From JAICMB01 sp035295125 (GTDB lineage: Bacteria; Acidobacteriota; Terriglobia; Bryobacterales; Bryobacteraceae): a stretch of 64,000 nucleotides of DNA. The stretch is from contig DATGJP010000081.1 of the NCBI GenBank assembly GCA_035295125.1, forward strand, positions 10,827 through 74,826. The letters run 5' to 3'. Positions 42,798 through 51,436 of the stretch are shown here, piece by piece. The translations under genes and the position numbers were made by a program. Positions within the stretch are counted from its first letter, which is position 1, and the number at the start of each line of letters is the position of its first letter. Below the pieces are notes generated by a model, which saw only the letters and a list, made by a program, of their open reading frames with translations, did no database searches and was not told where the DNA came from.

Positions 42798-42815
42798 AAT
42801 CCACCACGCGGATTG

Positions 42816-45800
42816 TCAGAATCGTGATTCTCCGCATTTCGCGCTGACCATTGATTCAGGAAAACCGGGAAGCAGCATCGCCGCCATTTTCCGGGGACTA
42901 CGTATCTCCTGATTCGCCATCCAGGCGTCGGCGGCTTCCACCATCGCCCGACCGGCCGGACCGCCGATCAGTTGCCCGTGTAACCGCTGCGCTGCCGCCG
43001 CATAAAGATCCATGTTCGCCGCCCGGCAATTCACTTCCGCCAACTCAAGAAGCCTGACGCTTTGCAATTTGCGATCGTGTGCAGCCGCCACGCCTGCTTG
43101 AACTAGTTGGGCCAGTGCATCGCCCCAGGGTGCCCGGTGACGCAGCATGGCGGCTGCGTCCTTTTCGGCGGCGCGAATCAGGTTTCGGCGCTCCTTCGAA
43201 GTTGCGGGCACACTCCCAGCCAGAGCGAGCGCAGCACGCGCACGATGTTGCAGAGAAGCAAGGTGGATGTATTGGATTCGCATCAGAAACGAAGAACGCA
43301 GACGTGGCCAATCCGATCTCGCGCGGGCCCATGCCTCCCGGGTGCGACCCATGTACAGATCGATTTCAATCCGTCCCATGAACGCCCACCAGCTTTGAAG
43401 ATCGAACTGATCCCTTCCCCAGTGTTTTAGCGCCGCGTCGAGCTCTACGTGTGCGCGGGGAGCGTCGTCCGCCGCTAAACATAATGGGTGACTGAGGCGT
43501 GTCCCCAGATCGCTGATCTCGTGCAGGTCACCGCGGACGGCAGCTTCCTTTAACAACCGTGGAAGCCGTCTTCCGAGTTCGGCTATCTGACCCGTAAACA
43601 ACAGCGCGACACTTCCCATCATGTGGGCGGTTGCGATCTCCCAAGGCGCTCCCGCAGAGGTGTTGCGCAAGAGCCCTTCGGCACGAGACATCTCCTGTGT
43701 GGCACTCCGCCACTCGCCGCGCATGAAAGCCGACATGCCGTACGCGAGCGCTACCAGCGCGATGCTCTGGCGATTTCCGCTCTTCACAGCAAGCACCTGT
43801 GCCTTCCGCAATAGCTCTTCCACTTTATTCCGGTAGCGCGCACCCTCGATGCCATGATAAGCTGCTTCGGCACAGAGTGCCCTTGCGATCCTTCCTGGCT
43901 CACCCGAACGCAGCGCGAGCAGGACGCCCTTAGCTTGAAATGGGTGAGCACGAATCGTCTCGACCATGGTCATACCTTGCCACAAAGATGTGCACGTATC
44001 CAATCGAAAGAGCTCCCACTTAGGGATTTCGGCCTCGGTTCGCTCGCGAAACCCGAGTCCCCGGAGCCGGATCACAAGGCGCGCCCAAAAGAAAGAACCA
44101 AGAGCGCGCAGCGGCGACAGGGCGATCTTCATCCCGATGGCGTTCAACACATCCTTCGTTTGTTCAAGGCCCTGCTCGATGCGTCCCGAGAACATGAACT
44201 CTTTCGCGGCACGCCGCTTCAGTTCTAGTCTATTTAGCCCCTCCGCTGCCTTCGAAGCAATCAGATAGGCTTCGGCGCTCTCTGCTCCCCGGCCGGCGGC
44301 GCTCAACGCATCACCCAGCTTCACGCGCAAGGAGAGATTGTCAGGCTCCGTCTCCGGCTCAATGACGATGGCCATGCGATAGCATTGCGCCGCGGTGTCG
44401 AACGCGAGTGTCCGAGTCGCCTGGTCACCCGCCTCGACGGCGTAATGAAAGGCCTTGTCGCGAATGCCTGCATGAAAGAAATGTGTAGCGAGCGTTCGAG
44501 ATTCCGCGCGGCCTGTTGATTCCCAAGCGAGGGCCAGCCGGTGATGATTCTCGCGTAGCCTCTCTGGTGTCAACGAAGCGTTACTCACCTCGCGCAGACG
44601 ATCGTGATACGTCTCAATTTGTTCGGAGTGGTCGGTGCTTCGAATCTGGATGAGCCGTTCGAGACGGAGGCGAGTTATCTCCCGATAAGCGCCGCTGGTC
44701 AGTCCTGCCGCCGCGGTCGCGATTGCGGTCTCGACCGGTTGACCCGCCACGGCGACGGTTTCAAAGAGCTGCCGCGTCGCGGAAGGTAATCGCGAGAGGC
44801 GTAGGCGTACGAGTCCTTCCAGCGTAAGCGTCATAGGGCGTTCTTCAGCGAGTGCCGTCTTCGCAGTCCCTGCCCAATAGTTCACCAGTTCGAGCACATA
44901 AAAAGGATTGCCACCGGATTCGTGGGCAATCACCTCCGCATCGGCCGTGTGCGGCTCGCGATCCAGCAGCGAGTTGGCCAGGTCGCGAGCCGCGTCCGGA
45001 GCGAGTACATTCAGACTGACATCGACGATCCTTGCGCCCTGAGGCGCACTTAGAAAGGATTTCAGAAAGGCGCTGGTTTCCCGCTCGTCATCGCGAAAGG
45101 ATCCGATGAAAAGGAGTCGTAGCGCTGGTTCGGGACGCATGAGTTCGGCCAACAACGGTGCACTATCCAGATCGCCCCACTGCAAGTCGTCAATGAAGAT
45201 CACCACAGGCTTGCGAGCCGCGAGTCTCGTAACCAATTCTCGCAATGCGCCCAACGCTCGAAGCCGAAGTTCCTTTGTCTCGGCAATCTCGACGGGACGC
45301 AGGTCGAGTCCAGCAACCGAAGCCGATTCCCGCAATACCGGGAACACCCGGCACAGCGCCATCATGTCCGCGGGTAGCAGTGTCTCGAGATCCTCCTGCT
45401 TCAATCCTCGAAGCAGATCGTTGAGATCATCCATCAAAGGATCAAGCGCCTTGTAGGGAACAAATTCCTGTTCACGACACCGTCCTTCAAGCATCGTGAC
45501 GCTTTCGCGATCGCGGATATCGTCGAGAAAATGAGAGAGCAGCGCACTCTTGCCGACCCCCGCCGGACCATGGATGTATACGCTCCTTGGTCCGTCATTT
45601 TCGACGCGATCCAATTCCTGACGCAGAATCGACAATTCGCGGTCACGCCCGATCAACGTGGCCGGCACCGCGTATATGTCCGGAGCATTGTGTGGTCGAT
45701 GTTGGCTGCCCAACCGTGCCAGAATCTCGCGCCCATGGGGCCGCTGAGCGGGATCACGCTTTAAAAGATCCCGGCAGAGATCATTTATGTGCGCGGGTGC

Positions 45801-46691
45801 ATTTGTCATGCTCAAGGCAGGATCCGGTGCGTCAATCGTCTGCTTCGCGCGCAAGATGGATTGCACGTCACCCTTATAAGGCAGTGAATTCGTCAGACTC
45901 TGGTAGAGCATCACACCGATGCTGTACCAATCGCTTGCGGCACTCGCAGGCAATCCCGCAGCTTGTTCCGGCGATAGATAGTCGGGGGTTCCGGCAAGCC
46001 GTTGACGAATGCCTCCCGTCCGCGATCCACTGTCTCGGGTAAGTCCGAAGTCGAGAATGGCGACGCGGCCTTGGCGGTCCACCAAAACGTTTTGAGGTTT
46101 CAGATCGCAGTGAAGTTTACCAACGCTGTGCAAATACGAAACGCCGTCCACAAGCTGGCAGAGTACAGACTCCCGAGCAACGCTTCCTTGAGACTGGTGA
46201 TACTCGAGGAAGTCGACGCCATCGATGAATTCCATCGTGAAGAACCACTGGTCGCTCTGCGATATCAGTTCATAGAGGGTAACCAGGTTCGGATGGGTAA
46301 TGCCCGCCAGCACACGAAATTCCTGTTTGAAATCGTAGAGTCCAGCAGCGCTGACGTAGGGCAAAGTCTTGAGCGCCACCACTGTATCGCGGCGTCTGTC
46401 GTAAACCTGGTACACGACGCCGAAGCCGCCCGCGCCCAAGCGTCGTTGAACTATGAACCGCTCGCTCCCCTTGAAGACTTTGTCCCGCTCGAGAGAAGCG
46501 ACGCTCTCGTGCACCGCGCGCCGGACAAACGTCGCTGCCTGCGAATTCGCATGGAGCATGGATTCGACTTCAGCACGTAACTCAATGTCCGATCCGCAAG
46601 CCTGCTGTACGTACGAACGTCGAAACTCCGGCTCCTTCTCCAGAGCCGCGTGAAAGATCGTCTCGATCGACGCCCAATGATCTGGATTCAA
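42816..46691 (-). CDS. Serine/threonine kinase fused to AAA ATPase and TPR-like region (PknK-like)
   Basis: About 1,291 residues from TTG 46,691, which overlaps the ECF sigma stop as TTGA and gives the usual N-terminus 'NPDHWASIETIFHAALEKEPEFRRSYVQQACGSD'; an ATG at 46,724 would overlap by 37 bases. The kinase domain (about 60-330) has 'GAGGFGVVYQVYD', the lysine in 'VVALKTL', the catalytic loop HCDLKPQN (Cys for the usual Arg), DFG and 'GTPDYLSPEQAAG'. Next is a MalT/PknK-type ATPase with Walker A 'GPAGVGKSALL' and Walker B 'VIFIDDLQWGD', then about 600 residues of helical repeats. The Arg-to-Cys change suggests activation-loop-independent ('non-RD') regulation. Likely a signalling hub working with the adjacent sigma factor. 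Confidence 0.93.
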   Translation of the reverse strand: MNPDHWASIETIFHAALEKEPEFRRSYVQQACGSDIELRAEVESMLHANSQAATFVRRAVHESVASLERDKVFKGSERFIVQRRLGAGGFGVVYQVYDRRRDTVVALKTLPYVSAAGLYDFKQEFRVLAGITHPNLVTLYELISQSDQWFFTMEFIDGVDFLEYHQSQGSVARESVLCQLVDGVSYLHSVGKLHCDLKPQNVLVDRQGRVAILDFGLTRDSGSRTGGIRQRLAGTPDYLSPEQAAGLPASAASDWYSIGVMLYQSLTNSLPYKGDVQSILRAKQTIDAPDPALSMTNAPAHINDLCRDLLKRDPAQRPHGREILARLGSQHRPHNAPDIYAVPATLIGRDRELSILRQELDRVENDGPRSVYIHGPAGVGKSALLSHFLDDIRDRESVTMLEGRCREQEFVPYKALDPLMDDLNDLLRGLKQEDLETLLPADMMALCRVFPVLRESASVAGLDLRPVEIAETKELRLRALGALRELVTRLAARKPVVIFIDDLQWGDLDSAPLLAELMRPEPALRLLFIGSFRDDERETSAFLKSFLSAPQGARIVDVSLNVLAPDAARDLANSLLDREPHTADAEVIAHESGGNPFYVLELVNYWAGTAKTALAEERPMTLTLEGLVRLRLSRLPSATRQLFETVAVAGQPVETAIATAAAGLTSGAYREITRLRLERLIQIRSTDHSEQIETYHDRLREVSNASLTPERLRENHHRLALAWESTGRAESRTLATHFFHAGIRDKAFHYAVEAGDQATRTLAFDTAAQCYRMAIVIEPETEPDNLSLRVKLGDALSAAGRGAESAEAYLIASKAAEGLNRLELKRRAAKEFMFSGRIEQGLEQTKDVLNAIGMKIALSPLRALGSFFWARLVIRLRGLGFRERTEAEIPKWELFRLDTCTSLWQGMTMVETIRAHPFQAKGVLLALRSGEPGRIARALCAEAAYHGIEGARYRNKVEELLRKAQVLAVKSGNRQSIALVALAYGMSAFMRGEWRSATQEMSRAEGLLRNTSAGAPWEIATAHMMGSVALLFTGQIAELGRRLPRLLKEAAVRGDLHEISDLGTRLSHPLCLAADDAPRAHVELDAALKHWGRDQFDLQSWWAFMGRIEIDLYMGRTREAWARARSDWPRLRSSFLMRIQYIHLASLQHRARAALALAGSVPATSKERRNLIRAAEKDAAAMLRHRAPWGDALAQLVQAGVAAAHDRKLQSVRLLELAEVNCRAANMDLYAAAAQRLHGQLIGGPAGRAMVEAADAWMANQEIRSPRKMAAMLLPGFPESMVSAKCGESRF

Positions 46692-47257
46692 GTCGTCGGC
46701 CCCTTGACCCGGTTGTAGAGCCACGCTTCCCCGGCGCGAAGCTCACGCTCCACGGTGGCCTTGGAAATACCGAGCGCCGCAGCCGTCTCCGGAACGGTGA
46801 GGCCGCCAAAGAAGTGGAGATCAATAACTTTAGCCTTGCGAGGATCGAAGCGTTCCAGTTCATTCAAGGCATCGTTCAAAAAAATCAAATCGGCGCTGTA
46901 GCCCGCGCTGGAGTTCAAGCACTGCTCCAGAGAAACTCTCTCAAGAGCGCCCCCGCGCTTGGGCGACTGCTGGCTCCGCGCGTGATCCACGAGAATCTGA
47001 CGCATGATACGTGCGGCAATTCCGAAGAAGTGCGACCTGTTCTCCCAGTCCGGCGAGTGTTGATCGACGAGCCGGAGATATGCTTCGTGGACCAGGGCCG
47101 TGGGTTGCAACGTATGTCCTGGCGATTCACGACGTAAGTAGCTCTCGGCAAGTTGGCGCAACTCGCGATAGATCAGGGGCGTTAATTCTTCTAATGCGTC
47201 CTGAGCACCGCCAGCCCACTGCTGCAGGAGACGCGTGATGTCATGAGAGGAAGACAT
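46688..47257 (-). CDS. ECF RNA polymerase sigma factor (TIGR02999-like)
   Basis: About 189 residues. Region 2 runs 'LTPLIYRELRQLAESYLRRESPGHTLQPTALVHEAYLRLVDQHSPDWENRSHFFGIAARIMRQILVDHARSQQSPKRGG' and region 4 runs 'ALNELERFDPRKAKVIDLHFFGGLTVPETAAALGISKATVERELRAGEAWLYN'. This is the acidobacterial/planctomycete ECF group (Sig-70 X1, TIGR02999), whose genes often precede serine/threonine kinase genes. ATG 47,257 or GTG 47,263 can start it. Its stop overlaps the kinase start (TTGA), so the two proteins should be made together and the kinase may control the sigma factor. No anti-sigma gene is visible. Confidence 0.92.
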   Translation of the reverse strand: MSSSHDITRLLQQWAGGAQDALEELTPLIYRELRQLAESYLRRESPGHTLQPTALVHEAYLRLVDQHSPDWENRSHFFGIAARIMRQILVDHARSQQSPKRGGALERVSLEQCLNSSAGYSADLIFLNDALNELERFDPRKAKVIDLHFFGGLTVPETAAALGISKATVERELRAGEAWLYNRVKGPTT

Positions 47258-47263
47258 GCTCAC

Positions 47264-47663
47264 CGACGGATCATGCGCGGGCGTGAGGGGTTTTCCCAGG
47301 AATTTCCGCAGGAGTAAATGAAGGGCATCGACACGCTCTCGGAGAAGAACACAATACCGGAAATAGGGCAGCGGGTGAACGTGTGTACGGCCTCCCGACC
47401 ATCCCGCTCCAATAGAGCGGGCTCAAAGGGACAGCGCGGTCCCACATTGTCACTGCAGCCCGCTGCCGAGCAGACTACCATCTTACACGGCTTCCGATCC
47501 GAGGGTGCAAGATCCCGTGTAAGTTGACGCCGGCGTCTTCCACGGCGGCCTCGTTAGAGCTGAAAGGACCATACCGATGTGGCGCAGAGTGAGCCGCTAT
47601 TTCAGTTGAAACGGGGGATGGCAAATGCATTCGAAGCAGAATTCAAGAGAAAGAGGAAACATT
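47264..47663. other. Intergenic region with no certain gene
   Basis: Divergent control region between the ECF sigma gene and the secreted-protein gene. A minus-strand frame of 73 codons (47,260-47,481) overlaps the sigma gene start but has no clear ribosome site or family character, and a plus-strand frame opposes it. I annotate neither. Confidence 0.4.
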
Positions 47664-48293
47664 ATGAAAGTGATAAAACGAGCGACAACATCAACATTCA
47701 GCGCAGTGGTTGCTGGGATCCTGTTCCTCCCTGCCGCCAGCGCGTGCGGTCCAACGCCACAGCCGGCGCCATACACGATACAGCAACTCCTGCCGGATGT
47801 CCATAATCCACTGGGCTTGGCTACAATGGCGAGCCTTGCACGCGACCGGAACAACACATCGAATGCGGATAGCGCGCCGATCGTGGGAATGTGGAATATT
47901 CAGTTTCTCTCGGAGGGCAACACGACCCACAATCCCTCCATTCCGGACGGAGCCATGATCGACTTTGGATACAACCAATGGCACAGCGATGGAACCGAAA
48001 TTCTCAATTCCGGCGCTCGCGCCCCGGCCATGGAGAATTTTTGTCTGGGGGTCTGGGAGAAGACCGGCCACTCCACTTACCAACTCAACCACTTTGCCCT
48101 CAATTACGACCCCGGAACGGGAGCGTTTATGGGCAAGATTAACATCGTTGAATTGATTACCTTGTCTCCCGGAGGCACCATGTATAGCGGCACCTTTACC
48201 TATAGTGTCTTCGACACCAAGGGGAACAAGACCGACCAGCTCACCGGCCAGGTCGCGGCCGTTCGGATAACCGTGGACACAACGACTCCGTGA
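47664..48293 (+). CDS. Conserved hypothetical secreted protein
   Basis: 209 residues from ATG 47,664, which follows AGAGGAAAC; an ATG at 47,625 is less likely. A signal peptide ('IKRATTSTFSAVVAGILFLPAASA') is followed by a single beta-rich domain with 'IVGMWNIQFLSEGN', 'IPDGAMIDFGYNQWHSDGTEILNSG', 'FCLGVWEKTGHSTYQLNHFALNYDPGTGAF' and 'GTFTYSVFDTKGN'. The pattern of strands with 'G.W...f' and 'G.W..tg...Y.l..fa' is lipocalin/avidin-like. The family recurs in acidobacteria without known function. It follows the divergent ECF sigma gene and could be one of its targets. Confidence 0.82.
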   Translation: MKVIKRATTSTFSAVVAGILFLPAASACGPTPQPAPYTIQQLLPDVHNPLGLATMASLARDRNNTSNADSAPIVGMWNIQFLSEGNTTHNPSIPDGAMIDFGYNQWHSDGTEILNSGARAPAMENFCLGVWEKTGHSTYQLNHFALNYDPGTGAFMGKINIVELITLSPGGTMYSGTFTYSVFDTKGNKTDQLTGQVAAVRITVDTTTP

Positions 48294-48597
48294 ACTAGGG
48301 CAGAGCAAGGCGCAAGCAGTGGGCGGAAGCCGGGCTCGATGCAAGAGACTGACCCGGCTTCCGCGTTGGTGTAGCCGCTTCTAATGATCTCAGAGACAAG
48401 CGCGAACCCATTATGCAGGATCGAGTTGCCCGCTGTGTCCAGAGTCCCGTTCGACGGCCCCAATTGGTTTGCCGCACGCCTTACGTATCGGGGCCGCGAG
48501 GTCGGGCCTCATGGTGTCGTGTTTGTGAAAGGGGCAGAGAAACGTTTGCGTGAGCGACAGCACTAGATCCCGAACAGACGTTCAGGAGGTGAGCAGT
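48294..48597. other. Intergenic region with 11-bp hairpin
   Basis: CGGAAGCCGGG (48,324-48,334) pairs perfectly with CCCGGCTTCCG (48,353-48,363), leaving an 18-base loop. There is no T-run, so it is either a weak terminator or an mRNA-stabilising hairpin of the preceding gene. The rest shows no gene. Confidence 0.5.
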
Positions 48598-48942
48598 ATG
48601 CAGAAAACGTATGCCCTTCGCATAGGCGACACGAAGGGACTGTCCTTTCGGATCAAGCTTGAAATAGGTCTGAACAAGTACCTCATCGGTAAGTGGCATG
48701 CCTTGGATCTCGGAGCAGTCAAATATGACAAGGGCGTTACGGCCGGGCGAGACACTGCAGGTACGTGGTTCGATCAGGATCTGTGGATCTGCAATGACAA
48801 AAGCGAGATCTGCATACGTCTTGACGACTATGAAGGGTGGTTGGGGCCGAACGATGATGGCACCGGCGAGGTACTGCAACACTGTTGCCTAACGCTCACT
48901 CCAGGGAAGGTAACCTGGGTGTGGGAGCAGCTGACGGGTTAG
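48598..48942 (+). CDS. Hypothetical cytosolic protein of 114 residues
   Basis: ATG 48,598 follows CAGGAGGTGAGCAGT, an excellent ribosome site, and is preferred over the ATG at 48,550. The protein is acidic and beta-rich ('FRIKLEIGLNKYLIGKWHALDLGAVKYDKG', 'DLWICNDKSEICIRLDDYEGWLGP', 'KVTWVWEQLTG'). There is no signal peptide. Not recognised. It precedes the damaged repeat-rich region. Confidence 0.65.
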   Translation: MQKTYALRIGDTKGLSFRIKLEIGLNKYLIGKWHALDLGAVKYDKGVTAGRDTAGTWFDQDLWICNDKSEICIRLDDYEGWLGPNDDGTGEVLQHCCLTLTPGKVTWVWEQLTG

Positions 48943-49320
48943 CTATTGCTCGGCGCTTCTCGCGTGGCTGTACGGTGTGCCAAGGACCGCCATTTTGCTT
49001 CTGTTCGGCTTCGCGCCGAGCTTCCTCGATGTCCTCATCGAACGGGTAGCGCCATACAGTCTTACCCTGCCAGGCAGTTCTGCATCTTCGGCGTTGTCAA
49101 ATCGACACGCGAGGACAATTCGTCCACTGGCGCTCTGGGGTGCCTTGCGCGTCGCGTTGAGGAGCTATGCGCCGGGGCTTCCACCCGGCCCGTCCCACTC
49201 ACACCGAAACACATTGAAAATGGCCGGTTAAGCTATATCCGCATGGAAGCGAAGCGTCGGGCGGTCGGCGAGTTGGTCAAGAAGTTGTCCACGGAGGCTC
49301 GACTTCGCAAACGGACAGCA
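48943..49320. other. Gene-poor stretch left of repeat copy B
   Basis: No complete gene. A minus-strand frame around 49,040-48,960 reads 'WRYPFDEDIEEARREAEQKQNGGPW', which looks like a broken coding segment but matches no family I can name. Confidence 0.3.
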
Positions 49321-49673
49321 TCCAAATCGAGGGTTAGAAGGAATCCGCTAGGCGCGGCCATTTTGAACTGACCGGAATTCCTTGTAAGTGATTGGCTCCC
49401 CCAACACATTCGAATTACGGTTCACAGATCACGTTCGGTAAGAGGCCGTCCGAGTAATCCGGGGGCATGTTTTGCTGAACCGGCGAAGAGGCAACTTCGC
49501 ATAGAGACGAAGAACATATCCGTTCTGTCGCTGGAACCGGCCGTTTTCAAGCCGTTCGCAACATGCTGGGTGCAGTGAATGTGTGCCTCTGAGTCTCTCG
49601 GCGGGGCTAGTCCGTGAAGCGTAGTTCGAAAGCGTTTCCGGAAGCCAAACCTTCTGTTCGAACAATTAACGTC
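49319..49673 (+). repeat. Modular dispersed repeat, copy B (module 1 only)
   Basis: From CATCCAAATCGAGGG to AATTAACGTC it matches copy C (51,435-51,788) almost base for base, with single changes and small indels. Right of this point the two diverge. Copy B thus holds only the first module. It is a direct repeat with copy C, 2.1 kb apart. Confidence 0.85.
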
Positions 49674-49737
49674 CCCCAGCGCTTTCCGCTCTTTCCGCTG
49701 GCGTCATCGAGCCGTCAAATGCCTCTCCGGCCAACAC

Positions 49738-50724
49738 TCAACTCCGTGTGTCAATCCAATACCACGACTGTTGGTACACTCCGTAGTCGGGAAACGGAGC
49801 CCATGCTCCGTCCGCAATGCGGTATACCCAGAGGCAGCCCTTGTATACATGCGAGCCGCCCATTTCCTCGACCAGTAGATAATCCCCATCCGGAGACCAT
49901 TCGGCTGCAGAAACGGCCTGCTTGCCAGGATTGATCACCTTTCGTTCGCCGCTCGAAAGCCGTAAAATCGCAACCTCCGACTGGGTTGTTAGATAAGATA
50001 TCCAATCTCCCTTAGGAGACCACCTGCCTGAACCTCCGCTTCCAATATCCTTCAAGTGGCCCGTTTCGACATCTACGAGGGATAGAGACCCTAAGTGGGA
50101 GAGAAGTAACGTAGCACCATCTGGAGACCAATCCAAGCTGGGCTGACCCATATAGCGTTGTCCGAGGTCTACGCCCCGGACCCTTCGTGCCTCTGAGCCA
50201 TTGAACTCGCCAACGTAGATATTCGGGATCCAATCCGAATCGCCGATACGCTTGCCAAGAATTGCGAATTTCTCACCATTGTGTGAAAGGGAAACCCAGG
50301 TAGGGACGAAACGTGATGCAGACCGGGCGATCAACGTGCCGTGGAGATCCAGTTCAACAATGGTCCCACAATAAGCTTCTATGCCCAAGAAAAGAGTCCG
50401 CGGACTCGTCACGTCTTTGAGACGGGATTCAGGAGTTGCTTCGGACACATCTACCATTGCGATGCGATTGTGCGAGATACCGCGACCCTGTACAGGTGGA
50501 AAGGCACCGGTATTGACCCTGCGGATTTCACCACCAAAGTAGCGCACCACGAGAGCTGGGTCTGTCGGCGGATTAAAAGTCGCCAACGCGAGACCCTGCT
50601 TTGATTTAGCTGCTAGGTCTCGTTCTAAGCTGCGACTGGTTGGATGATCCATCCAGGTACAGGAATTCGACGGAAGCGTTATGAGCACTAACCACAAAGC
50701 CCTAACGATCTTCGTTCTAGCCAT
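49738..50724 (-). CDS. PD40/WD40-like beta-propeller lipoprotein
   Basis: 328 residues. The N-terminal hydrophobic segment ending 'LITLPSNSC' is a possible lipoprotein signal (Cys 22). The mature protein has TolB/PD40-type blades: 'PTWVSLSHNGEKFAILG', 'PSLDWSPDGATLLLSHLGSLSLVDVETG', 'GRWSPKGDWISYL' and 'AEWSPDGDYLLVEEMGG'. These propellers bind partner proteins or peptidoglycan-associated factors. It is enclosed by repeat copies B and C, together with a decayed gene and a transposase fragment. Base composition is lower in GC than in the flanking housekeeping genes, judging by eye. Confidence 0.82.
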   Translation of the reverse strand: MARTKIVRALWLVLITLPSNSCTWMDHPTSRSLERDLAAKSKQGLALATFNPPTDPALVVRYFGGEIRRVNTGAFPPVQGRGISHNRIAMVDVSEATPESRLKDVTSPRTLFLGIEAYCGTIVELDLHGTLIARSASRFVPTWVSLSHNGEKFAILGKRIGDSDWIPNIYVGEFNGSEARRVRGVDLGQRYMGQPSLDWSPDGATLLLSHLGSLSLVDVETGHLKDIGSGGSGRWSPKGDWISYLTTQSEVAILRLSSGERKVINPGKQAVSAAEWSPDGDYLLVEEMGGSHVYKGCLWVYRIADGAWAPFPDYGVYQQSWYWIDTRS

Positions 50725-50735
50725 TGCTTTGTTAC

Positions 50736-51130
50736 CTATGGAAGCCAGCAGTCGATCAGTGTGCCCCAGCCCACGAGGGGGATGCCCATTCGGAGCGCGT
50801 TAAATTTAATAGCATCCAAAGTAGGGGGCGAGAAACCGGAATAGTATAGAAGGCTGTAGGAAAAGCTATTGCTATTAGGCCCGCCAGGGTTATAAGTAAT
50901 CTTGTTGTCTGAGTACGTCCGGAAGACCCCAGCATCCAACCCATCATAGGGCACTCCCCCGTGTCAAAACCGCTGTCATAAATTAGTTTACCTGGCGTGG
51001 GCAATTCCGAGCCGGTCGGCGTGATAATCTTCCCGCTGGTCACGCTGTTGAGCCGGCACCGACCGAACAGCGTGCCAAAGCGACTACACTGAGCACTCGG
51101 ATCTGCCTTGCTTTTATCATCCTCCCTCAA
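50736..51130 (-). pseudogene. Frameshifted small gene, possibly an RHS-type C-terminal remnant
   Basis: One minus frame (from 51,130) reads 'MREDDKSKADPSAQCSRF' and later 'TPTGSELPTPGKLIYDSGFDTG'. At the CGGGGGAG run near 50,955 sense passes to a second frame, 'VPYDGLDAGVFRTYSDNKITYNPGGPNSNSFSYSLLYYSGF', which ends at 50,736. The joined protein would be about 130 residues. 'GPNSNSF.Y.LLYYSG' resembles the tail of RHS-associated secreted proteins ('G.NSN.fv..LL...G'), but this is weak. The five-G run is a likely slippage or error site. Confidence 0.4.
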
Positions 51131-51191
51131 AAATAAAACTAGTGGGCTGTCTGTAAGTTTCCTTTACCGGAATGTGAACGTCATATGATTA

Positions 51192-51436
51192 ATGGCGTTG
51201 CATTCTCGTATTTCTTTGACACCCACTCAACGGGGTGAATTGCAGGCCCACTTGCGCAGACGGAATCTTCCCGTGGGCGTCGCGATGCGGATGAAGATCG
51301 TAATGATGCTAGACGAGGTTGCCAGCTATAACGACATCAAGGAGAAGTTGGATACGGCCGCACCGACCATCTCGCTATGGAAGGCACGTTATCTGGCAGA
51401 GGGCTTGGTCGGTTTGGCGACCTTTCATCCCGGTCA
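51192..51436 (+). pseudogene. IS630-family transposase, N-terminal fragment
   Basis: The frame reads 'SLTPTQRGELQAHLRRRNLPVGVAMRMKIVMMLDEVASYNDIKEKLDTAAPTISLWKARYLAEGLVGL', the helix-turn-helix DNA-binding start of IS630 transposases. It is cut after 'ATFHPGHPN' by the left end of repeat copy C (51,435), and the last codons of the open frame are repeat sequence. The DDE core is absent. Confidence 0.8.

Noticed and set aside
47260..47481. Minus-strand 73-codon frame overlapping the ECF sigma start (GTGA)
   Set aside because: The overlap is suggestive, but the protein has no family character and no clear ribosome site, and an opposing frame of similar length exists.
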